Assembly: GCA_913775315.1 (NCBI GenBank)
Contig: CAJYIX010000028.1
Location: 1 to 64,000, forward strand
Direction: 5' to 3'
DNA: 64,000 nucleotides
DNA from: an uncultured Sphingomonas sp.
GTDB taxonomy: Bacteria > Pseudomonadota > Alphaproteobacteria > Sphingomonadales > Sphingomonadaceae
Shown here: positions 57,693-64,000 of the stretch, in pieces
How positions within the stretch are numbered: position 1 is the first letter of the stretch
How the letters are laid out: each line of letters opens with the position of its first letter
Translations under genes and position numbers: made by a program
Notes under the pieces: generated by a model
The model's database searches: none
Seen by the model: the letters and a program-made list of their open reading frames with translations, nothing else
What the model was told of the DNA's origin: nothing

Positions 57693-59089
57693 GGCTGGTT
57701 CCTCTTGTCGAGCGCGGCGAGCACGTCGGCGGCAAGCTGGCTCAAGGTGTCGTCGCGCGCGCCCATTACGACGATGCGGTTGCCAGGCTTTGCTGTGGCG
57801 ACCAGATGCGCGGCGGCGGCGGCGCGGTCGGGGATGTGGCGCGCGGGGGCGCCTTGCGCGGTCAGGTCGGCGACGATGTCGGCACTCGTCACCTCGCGGC
57901 TGGTGGTGCCGCCGTGATAGACCGGATCGGGTAGCACGAGTTCATCGCCGGGCCGCAGCCGCGCGGCGAGGCTCTCGACCAGTTCGCGGCGCATCACCTT
58001 GAGCGGGCTATAGCCGTGCGGCTGGAACAGGATCTTCAGTGCGCCGGGAAATGCCATCAGCGTGTCGAGCGTCGCGGCGATCTTGTCCGGGTTGTGCCCG
58101 AAATCGTCGATGACGGTGACGCCGCCCGCCTCGCCGACCAGCTCGAACCGGCGCTTGAGACCGACGAACCCCTCGATCGCGCGCGCCGCATCCTCGGTCG
58201 GTACCCCGCTTGCCACGACCGCGCCGATTGCGGCGAGCGCGTTGGCGACGTTGTGGCGGCCCGGCACCGACAGACGGACGGGCAACGACCTGCCCTCCCC
58301 CTCCAGCGTGAAGCCGATCGCGAACGGTTCGGGGACCAAGTCGCGCGCGACGAGATCGGCCTCGGCCTCGACCGCGAAGGTGGTACGCTTGTCGCTGCCG
58401 ATCGTCGCCGCCAGTGCCGCCGCTTCGGGATCGCTGGCATTGACGATCACCCGCGATGCCTTGGCCGCGAAGTCGCCGAACAGCGTGCGCAGTTCCTCCA
58501 GCGATTTGTGGTCGAGGCTGACATTGTTGAGCACGGCAATGTCGGGCGAATAGAGCGCGATCGACCCGTCGCTCTCATCGACCTCGCTCACGAACGCCTC
58601 GCCCTCGCCCACCAGCGCGCTGGAAAACGGCCTGTCGGCGGTCGCGAAGTTTTTCATCACCGCGCCGTTCATGACCGTCGGATCGCGGCCGAGCGCGTGA
58701 AGGATCCACCCGATCATGCCGGTGACGGTCGACTTGCCGCTGGTCCCAGCGACGCCGATCCGCACCCGACTGTCGTTGAACAGCGACGCGAGCAGGTCGG
58801 CGCGGCGCATCCGCTGCGCCCCGACCCGCGTCGCGGCAGCCATGTCGGGCACCGTCTCCTCGACCGCCGCGGAGGCAACGACGATCTGATCGGGCGACAC
58901 GATGCCGCTGCCGTCCTGCGGGTAAAGGTCGATACCGAGCGCCTTGAGCGCCTCGAACTTGGGCGCCAGCCGCCCCTGATCGAGCGTGCGGTCCGATCCC
59001 GCGATCGTCGCCCCGCGCCCGGCGAGGATCATGGCGAGTGGCATCATCCCCGACCCGCCCACGCCCACGAAGAAGTAACGCTGCTGCAT
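57689..59089 (-). CDS. Mur ligase family protein, MurC/Mpl-like
   Basis: A 466-residue Mur-type ligase with the three domains: UDP-binding N-terminus ([20 protein letters not shown]), ATP-binding middle with the P-loop GTSGKST (115-121; MurC has GTHGKT) and [12 protein letters not shown], and a C-terminal domain with [17 protein letters not shown] and FQPHGYSP. It is not in a dcw cluster, and its divergent neighbour is ldcA, so a murein tripeptide recycling role like Mpl is attractive; a second MurC-like activity cannot be excluded. ATG at 59089. Confidence 0.8.
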   Translation of the reverse strand: MQQRYFFVGVGGSGMMPLAMILAGRGATIAGSDRTLDQGRLAPKFEALKALGIDLYPQDGSGIVSPDQIVVASAAVEETVPDMAAATRVGAQRMRRADLLASLFNDSRVRIGVAGTSGKSTVTGMIGWILHALGRDPTVMNGAVMKNFATADRPFSSALVGEGEAFVSEVDESDGSIALYSPDIAVLNNVSLDHKSLEELRTLFGDFAAKASRVIVNASDPEAAALAATIGSDKRTTFAVEAEADLVARDLVPEPFAIGFTLEGEGRSLPVRLSVPGRHNVANALAAIGAVVASGVPTEDAARAIEGFVGLKRRFELVGEAGGVTVIDDFGHNPDKIAATLDTLMAFPGALKILFQPHGYSPLKVMRRELVESLAARLRPGDELVLPDPVYHGGTTSREVTSADIVADLTAQGAPARHIPDRAAAAAHLVATAKPGNRIVVMGARDDTLSQLAADVLAALDKRNQP

Positions 59090-59143
59090 GGCCGCCGCTA
59101 TCGGCACTTGCGCGGACGAGGGCAAGCCTAGAGACAGGCGCGC

Positions 59144-59965
59144 ATGAGGATCGCCGTCGTCGCCCCCGCCCGTTCGATCCGCCCCGAATCGGCCGCCCGC
59201 GGCGCGGCGTTCGCGGCGCTGGAGTTTCCCGAGGCGGAACTCGTCTTCGACCCGCAATGCTTTGCCGAGGCGGGGCATTTCGCCGGGCCGGATGCGCTGC
59301 GCGCCGAAACCTTCCTGCGCTATGCCAACGACCCGGCCTATGACGCGATCTGGTTCGCGCGCGGCGGATACGGCTCGAACCGAATTCTGGCCGAGGTGAT
59401 GCCGAAGCTGACCGATGCGGCGCGGGCCAAGACCTATCTCGGCTTTTCGGATATGGGGTTCCTCCTCGGCGCGCTCTATGCCCGGCGGATTGGGCGCCCC
59501 TGCCACGGGCCGATGTCGACCGAGGCGACGGCGCGCAATCAGGGCGGGCCGGCGTGGCGCGCGCTGGCGTGGCTGACGGGCAAGGACCGCCGCGCGCTCG
59601 AGCCCGGCCTCGACGGACGACCGGCGGCGGCGTTCAACCTCGCCATCATCACCGCGATGCTCGGCACGCCCTGGGTTCCCGATCTGACCGATCACGTCCT
59701 GCTGATCGAGGAAGTCGGCGAGAGCTATTACCGGATCGACCGGATGATGTTCCAGCTCGCCAACGCGCCGCAGCTGCGCGGGCTGGCCGGCATCCGGCTG
59801 GGCAGCGTCACCGACGTGCCCGATGGCGACGGGCCGGAAGCGTTCGGCGAGACGATCGAGGCGATCATGACGCGCTGGTGCCGCGAGATGCGCGTCCCCT
59901 ATCTTGGCCGCGCAAAGATCGGCCATGACGCGGACAATACTGTCGTCCCATTTGGTATCGCCTAG
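59144..59965 (+). CDS. ldcA: LD-carboxypeptidase (murein recycling)
   Basis: Removes the terminal D-Ala from tetrapeptides released by cell-wall turnover, giving tripeptide for reuse. The 273-residue S66-family enzyme has the nucleophile Ser102 in GFSDMGFLL, a mid Glu ([16 protein letters not shown]), and the C-terminal [13 protein letters not shown] with the His. It lies divergent to the Mur ligase, and overlaps the end of the photolyase-like gene by four bases. Confidence 0.92.
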   Translation: MRIAVVAPARSIRPESAARGAAFAALEFPEAELVFDPQCFAEAGHFAGPDALRAETFLRYANDPAYDAIWFARGGYGSNRILAEVMPKLTDAARAKTYLGFSDMGFLLGALYARRIGRPCHGPMSTEATARNQGGPAWRALAWLTGKDRRALEPGLDGRPAAAFNLAIITAMLGTPWVPDLTDHVLLIEEVGESYYRIDRMMFQLANAPQLRGLAGIRLGSVTDVPDGDGPEAFGETIEAIMTRWCREMRVPYLGRAKIGHDADNTVVPFGIA

Positions 59966-61113
59966 GCCGGCAAACCCAGCGCGCGCAGCTTCGCCGGCGC
60001 GCCGCTCTTCACCTTAAAGAACCCCGCCGTCGCTAGCGGCCAGATCGCTGCGTCGTAATCGCGCACGAAGGTCGCGACACCAGGCAGCGGCGGGGCGTTG
60101 CCGATCGGGACATGGGGCGAGACGATCGGGCGACCATCCGCCACGGCCCCGATCGCCTCCGGCGTCTCGCATCGCAGGATCGGGCAGCCATAGGCGCTGC
60201 TCGCCCGTGCCGCTGCATCCTCGATCGCCGCGCGTCGGAACGCGGCAACCGGCTCGGCCAACCCCTCGTCTCTCGGACCCAGCGCAATCACCGCGGCGGG
60301 CGGCGTCGGCAACGGATGGTCGATCGCCAGATCGCCCTCGTGCAGCAGAAGCAGCCACTCGCCGTCCACCCGCGGGACCGGCGAGGGCGTGAAGCGCGTC
60401 AGCGGCTGCTCGAAATCCTCGGTCAGCGGCTCGACATGGTCGGCCAGCCCTTTCGGATCGAACCGGCCGTCGGTGTATTTCGCGATATTGTCGGCTCGCG
60501 CGGCATAGGCCTTGCCGCGCGTATGCAGCCCCGCGACCCAGCGCCATGAAAGCGTGTTTGACGCCGAATCCCCGTCTAGCAGATGCCGCAAGAAGACGTC
60601 CGCCCCCAGCACCCAGGGCAGTCGCAGCGTGAAGATCCAGATGCTCGCGAACCACATCCGCGCATGGTTGTGCAGCCAGTTATGCTCGGACAGCTCATGC
60701 GCCCAGGCATCGAAACAGTCGATTCCCGTCCGCCCCTCGATCGCCGCGCGATAGTCGCGCGCAAGCCCGCCGTTGGCATCGACCGCCGCCATCGCCCCGT
60801 CTCTTTCGGAGAGGTATCGACCCCACACCGCCGGTCGCTGCTCCAGCCAGCCGCGAAAATAGCCGCGCCACAGCACCTCGCTGACGAACTTCTCAGCCTT
60901 GTCGGGGCCGTGATCGTCCAACGCCCGCGACAGCACCTCCTGCTCCTCGACCAGCCGGTGGCGCAGATAGGGCGACAGCGCCGACACGTTCGCCGGCCAC
61001 TCGCCCGCGCCGCCACGGTCGTGGTTCCGCTCGGCGGTATAGCGGCGGCCCATGACGGGCGCGAAGGCGTCGAGGCGGGCAAGGCCGGCGGCGCGGGTAG
61101 GCTCGTGGCTCAT
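59962..61113 (-). CDS. Photolyase/cryptochrome-family protein with apparent domain swap
   Basis: A 383-residue protein. Residues 20-225 form the FAD-binding photolyase domain: [49 protein letters not shown] and [18 protein letters not shown]. The usual N-terminal antenna (Rossmann-like) domain is missing, yet residues 250-383 look like such a fold ([34 protein letters not shown]). So the domains seem to be in the reverse order. DNA-repair activity is not certain. Divergent from thrS. Confidence 0.85.
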   Translation of the reverse strand: MSHEPTRAAGLARLDAFAPVMGRRYTAERNHDRGGAGEWPANVSALSPYLRHRLVEEQEVLSRALDDHGPDKAEKFVSEVLWRGYFRGWLEQRPAVWGRYLSERDGAMAAVDANGGLARDYRAAIEGRTGIDCFDAWAHELSEHNWLHNHARMWFASIWIFTLRLPWVLGADVFLRHLLDGDSASNTLSWRWVAGLHTRGKAYAARADNIAKYTDGRFDPKGLADHVEPLTEDFEQPLTRFTPSPVPRVDGEWLLLLHEGDLAIDHPLPTPPAAVIALGPRDEGLAEPVAAFRRAAIEDAAARASSAYGCPILRCETPEAIGAVADGRPIVSPHVPIGNAPPLPGVATFVRDYDAAIWPLATAGFFKVKSGAPAKLRALGLPA

Positions 61114-61240
61114 CCCATCGAGCTAGATCGACGCCGCCCCTCCCCCAATCCCGCTTTTGGTCGGGCCGCGGCGATTGCCAGTGCGGGCGCGGGCGGGCAT
61201 ATGCGCCCCTTCCCACCACAAGCGACGAAAGCCCGCGCGA

Positions 61241-63256
61241 ATGTCTGCGATGTTCAAGATCACGCTCCCTGACGGTTCGGTTCGTGAGGTAGCGCCGGGG
61301 ACCACCCCCGCGGACATCGCCGCCGCGATCGGGCCGGGCCTTGCCAAGGCGGCGATGGCGGCGCGCGTCGACGGCGAGGTGCGCGACATCATGCGGCCCT
61401 TCGAGGGCGACGCAGAGCTGGCGCTCATCACGTCGAAGGACGAGGCAGACGCGCTCGAACTTGTCCGTCACGACTATGCGCACATCCTCGCCGAAGCGGT
61501 GCAGTCGCTGTTTCCGGGGACGCAGATCACCTTTGGCCCCTCGACCGACGACGGCTTCTACTACGACTTCGCGCCGCCAAAAGTTGATGGGAGGGACCGC
61601 CCCTTCACCGAGGACGACCTGCCCGCGATCGAGGCGGAGATGCGCCGCATCATCGCCGCCGACCAGCCGCTGATCCGCGAAGTCTGGTCGCGCGAGGACC
61701 TGATCGCGCGCTGGCGGGCGCAGGGGGAGACGTTCAAGGCCGAATGGGCCGCCGAACTGCCCGATGGCGAGGAACTGACCGTCTATCGCGCGGGCAAGGG
61801 CGAGGATGCGTGGCTCGACATGTGCCGCGGCCCGCACCTCGCCTCCACCGGCAAGGTTGCGGCCGACGCCTTCAGGCTGACGCGCGTGTCGGGCGCATAC
61901 TGGCGTGGCGATCAGAAGAACGCGATGCTCAGCCGGATCTACGGCACCGGCTGGCTAAACAAGAAGCAGCTCGACGCGCACCTTCACCGGCTGGAGGAAG
62001 CGGCCAAGCGCGACCACCGCAAGTTGGGGCAGGAAATGGACCTGTTCCATCTTCAGGCCGAGGCGCACGGCAGCGTTTTCTGGCACCCCAACGGCTTCGT
62101 CATCTGGCGCCAGCTCGAGGCCTATATGCGCCGCGCGATCGACGCCGCGGGCTATCAGGAAGTAAAGACGCCGCAGGTGATGGACGCCCGCCAGTGGGAA
62201 GCGTCCGGCCATTGGGGCAAGTATCGCGAGAACATGTTCGTCATCCCCGACGAGGTGCCGAACACCGACGATGAAGGCCCGATCGTCTCGAACGACGCCG
62301 ACTGGATGGCGCTGAAGCCGATGAACTGCCCGGCGCACGTCCTTATCTTTCGCCAGGGGATCAAGTCGTATCGCGACCTGCCGATGCGCCTCTACGAAAA
62401 CGGCTGCTGCCACCGGAACGAGCCGCACGGCGCGCTCCACGGCCTGATGCGCGTGCGTCAGTTCACGCAGGACGACGCGCACATCTTCTGTCGACAGGAC
62501 CAGATCGTCGCCGAGGTCCGCGCCTTCTGCGAACTCGCCGATCGCATCTATCGCGACTTCGGCTTCACCTATTCGATCAAGCTCGCGCTCCGCCCCGAAA
62601 AGCGGTTCGGGACCGAGGAGATGTGGGACCTCGCCGAGACCGAACTGCGCAACGCGGTGGTCGAGGCGGGGCTGGCGACTCCCGAATATGGCTGGGAGGA
62701 ACTGCCCGGCGAGGGTGCTTTCTATGCGCCCAAGCTCGAATGGCACCTGACCGACGCGATCGGGCGGACGTGGCAGGTCGGCACGATCCAGTCCGACCGC
62801 GTGCTGCCCGAGCGGCTAGATGCCAGCTATGTCGGCGAGGATGGCGAGCGGCACCGCCCGATCATGCTCCACCGCGCGATCTTCGGCAGCTATGAACGGT
62901 TCATCGGCATCCTGATCGAGCATTTCGCCGGCCGCCTGCCCGTCTGGCTCGCGCCGACCCAGGCGGTGGTCGCGACGATCGTGTCCGACGCCGACGGCTA
63001 TGCGCGCGAGGTGGAGGCCAGGCTCAAGGCTGCGGGCATCCGCACCGACGCCGACCTGCGCAACGAGAAGATCAACTACAAGGTACGCGAGCACAGCCTT
63101 GCCAAGGTCCCGCACCTGCTGGTCGTCGGCAAGCGTGAGGCGGAGGAAGGCACCGTCGCGGTCCGCACGCTGGGCCGCGACGGCCAGCGGATGATGACGC
63201 TGGACGAGGCGATCGCGCTGCTGACCGAAGAAGCGACGCCGCCCGATCTGCGCTGA
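61241..63256 (+). CDS. thrS: Threonine--tRNA ligase
   Basis: Class II synthetase charging tRNA-Thr. The 671-residue product has the TGS domain (residues 1-65, [17 protein letters not shown]), the editing domain (about 70-240), the catalytic core with zinc ligands ([10 protein letters not shown] and later His), and a C-terminal anticodon domain. Start ATG at 61241 (MSAMFKITL); an ATG three codons on is possible. The infC gene follows after 140 bases with alternating hairpins. Confidence 0.96.
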   Translation: MSAMFKITLPDGSVREVAPGTTPADIAAAIGPGLAKAAMAARVDGEVRDIMRPFEGDAELALITSKDEADALELVRHDYAHILAEAVQSLFPGTQITFGPSTDDGFYYDFAPPKVDGRDRPFTEDDLPAIEAEMRRIIAADQPLIREVWSREDLIARWRAQGETFKAEWAAELPDGEELTVYRAGKGEDAWLDMCRGPHLASTGKVAADAFRLTRVSGAYWRGDQKNAMLSRIYGTGWLNKKQLDAHLHRLEEAAKRDHRKLGQEMDLFHLQAEAHGSVFWHPNGFVIWRQLEAYMRRAIDAAGYQEVKTPQVMDARQWEASGHWGKYRENMFVIPDEVPNTDDEGPIVSNDADWMALKPMNCPAHVLIFRQGIKSYRDLPMRLYENGCCHRNEPHGALHGLMRVRQFTQDDAHIFCRQDQIVAEVRAFCELADRIYRDFGFTYSIKLALRPEKRFGTEEMWDLAETELRNAVVEAGLATPEYGWEELPGEGAFYAPKLEWHLTDAIGRTWQVGTIQSDRVLPERLDASYVGEDGERHRPIMLHRAIFGSYERFIGILIEHFAGRLPVWLAPTQAVVATIVSDADGYAREVEARLKAAGIRTDADLRNEKINYKVREHSLAKVPHLLVVGKREAEEGTVAVRTLGRDGQRMMTLDEAIALLTEEATPPDLR

Positions 63257-63258
63257 TC

Positions 63259-63326
63259 GGCGGGCCACCGTCGCCCGGACGCATCACCCCGTGGCCCGCC
63301 GCGCTCGATTGATCGCGCGCGGCGGG
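63259..63326 (+). promoter_or_regulatory. Mutually exclusive hairpins in the infC leader
   Basis: Hairpin 1 pairs ggcgggccac (63259-63268) with gtggcccgcc (63291-63300), ten perfect base pairs. Hairpin 2 pairs cccgccgcgc (63295-63304) with gcgcggcggg (63317-63326), also ten perfect pairs, and uses part of the same strand, so only one can form at a time. No T-run follows. This arrangement suits an attenuator or a leader that controls infC, but none is proven. Confidence 0.55.
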
Positions 63327-63383
63327 TGATGGCGCTTCCAAAATCGGGTCCGTGCGACTATATGACGCAATCGAAATAGCCTC

Positions 63384-63399
63384 AGGAGAAACAGCTATA
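63384..63399 (+). promoter_or_regulatory. Ribosome binding site and ATA start of infC
   Basis: AGGAG at 63384-63388 lies eight bases before an in-frame ATA (63397-63399). The next ATG (63409) is 20 bases from the site, too far, and the ATG at 63436 is later still. A non-AUG start is the known means by which IF3 represses its own gene, so this is the preferred start. Confidence 0.6.
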
Positions 63400-63939
63400 C
63401 GTCCCCCGATGCGGCGCCCGCTGGCGCCCCCGCCCATGAACGGCCCCCGCTTCAACGAATTCATCCAGAGCCCGCGCGTCCGCGTCATCGACCAGGACGG
63501 CGAAAATCTGGGCGTGATGTACACGCGCGAAGCGATGGAGCAGGCGAAGGAAGTCGGCCTCGACCTGGTCGAAGTGTCGCCCAACGCCGATCCGCCCGTC
63601 GCCAAGTTCCTCGACGTGGGCAAGTACAAGTACGAGGCCCAGAAGAAGGCGAACCTCGCGCGTAAGTCGCAGAAGACGCAGGAGATCAAGGAGATCAAGA
63701 TGCGTCCGAACATCGACGACCACGATTACGACGTGAAGATGCGCGCGATCCACAAGTTCATTGGCGAGGGCGACAAGGTTAAGGTGACGCTGCGCTTCCG
63801 CGGCCGTGAGCTGAGCCACGGCCAGCTCGGTATGCAGCTCCTTCAGAAGGTGGCCGGCGACTGTGCCGAGGACGCGAAGGTCGAGAGCTATCCGCGTATG
63901 GAAGGCCGTCAGATGCTGATGGTCCTGTCGCCGAAGTAA
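63397..63939 (+). CDS. infC: Translation initiation factor IF-3
   Basis: IF3 binds the 30S subunit and checks the start codon. The 180-residue product (counting the ATA start) has the N-terminal domain with [25 protein letters not shown], the linker rich in Lys and Ala ([20 protein letters not shown]), and the C-terminal domain ending [13 protein letters not shown]. Start assignment is discussed under the ATA site. Terminated by the hairpin downstream. Confidence 0.93.
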   Translation: MRPPMRRPLAPPPMNGPRFNEFIQSPRVRVIDQDGENLGVMYTREAMEQAKEVGLDLVEVSPNADPPVAKFLDVGKYKYEAQKKANLARKSQKTQEIKEIKMRPNIDDHDYDVKMRAIHKFIGEGDKVKVTLRFRGRELSHGQLGMQLLQKVAGDCAEDAKVESYPRMEGRQMLMVLSPK

Positions 63940-63960
63940 GCTGCTCGATCCGTCGATGTG

Positions 63961-63995
63961 AAAAAAGGGCGGTCCCGGTCGGGGCCGCCCTTTTT
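63961..63995 (+). terminator. Rho-independent terminator of infC
   Basis: Ten-base stem gggcggtccc (63967-63976) with ggggccgccc (63981-63990), one G-U pair, GGTC loop, preceded by an A-run and followed by TTTTT (63991-63995). Confidence 0.9.
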
Positions 63996-64000
63996 CGTCA

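Noticed and set aside
1-64000. tRNA, rRNA, CRISPR array, IS element or integrase
   Set aside because: I looked for T-loop motifs, regular short repeats with spacers and transposase motifs and found none I would stand behind; a tRNA scan could still find a missed gene.

Overview
The window is one contiguous stretch of a high-GC chromosome and reads as an alphaproteobacterium of the Sphingomonadales. This taxon call is inference, made from gene content and style: TonB-dependent receptor next to fatty-acid/alcohol oxidation genes, a PilZ protein, a DUF2336-like/histidine-kinase pair, SdhE, HslVU, IF3 with the N-terminus seen in this group, palindromic intergenic repeats, and an EcfG-like promoter. 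About 63 protein genes fill nearly all of the sequence. I saw no rRNA, tRNA, CRISPR array, insertion sequence or integrase. Many neighbours overlap by ATGA, GTGA or TGATG, so translational coupling is the norm.

Region by region. 1-5.4 kb: carA, an unknown 76-codon gene and carB in one coupled operon, with a GatB/YqeY-domain gene divergent from it. 5.4-13.9 kb: a ComEC-like competence protein coupled to a B3-type metallo-beta-lactamase-like protein; gltX and gltA; then a histidine-kinase-like protein lacking the phosphoacceptor His, coupled to a DUF2336-like helical protein. 14-24.4 kb: a membrane protein that looks like a decayed nucleotidyltransferase/CDP-alcohol transferase fusion, anmK, tyrS, a PilZ protein, a DMT permease, recG, sdhE and mfd. 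24.4-31.1 kb: ahcY with a palindromic operator candidate, yqgE, a peroxiredoxin, a Lys/Ala-rich stress-type protein, amn, an alpha/beta hydrolase and asd. 31.2-38.6 kb: a catabolic island with a tandem-domain TetR regulator and an SDR dehydrogenase, divergent from an acyl-CoA dehydrogenase and a Zn alcohol dehydrogenase, followed by a TonB-dependent receptor.

38.9-45.8 kb: an EF-hand protein, an OmpR/EnvZ-type two-component pair, an endonuclease/phosphatase-fold protein coupled to a large patatin-like lipase, and lapA-pyrF. 45.8-50.8 kb: recN and bamD, manA with a TTG start, a glycine-zipper envelope protein, a small membrane protein and a SOUL-domain protein. 50.9-53.9 kb: an orphan endolysin-holin pair, then hslV and hslU split by a palindromic element. 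54-56.9 kb: tandem paralogous lipoproteins, a complete glyoxalase pair (gloA-gloB) and a SIMPL-domain protein. 57-64 kb: an ABHD10-like hydrolase, an orphan Mur ligase divergent from ldcA, a photolyase-family protein with apparently swapped domain order, thrS, and infC, which appears to start at ATA.

Working themes: pyrimidine synthesis (carAB, pyrF), peptidoglycan recycling (anmK, ldcA, the Mur ligase), DNA repair (recG, mfd, recN, photolyase-like), methyl-cycle turnover (ahcY), methylglyoxal detoxification (gloAB), and envelope biogenesis (bamD, lapA, lipoproteins). The best leads for new biology are the His-less kinase/DUF2336 pair, the rearranged photolyase, the gene between carA and carB, the orphan lysis cassette, the ATA start of infC and the palindromic repeat families.
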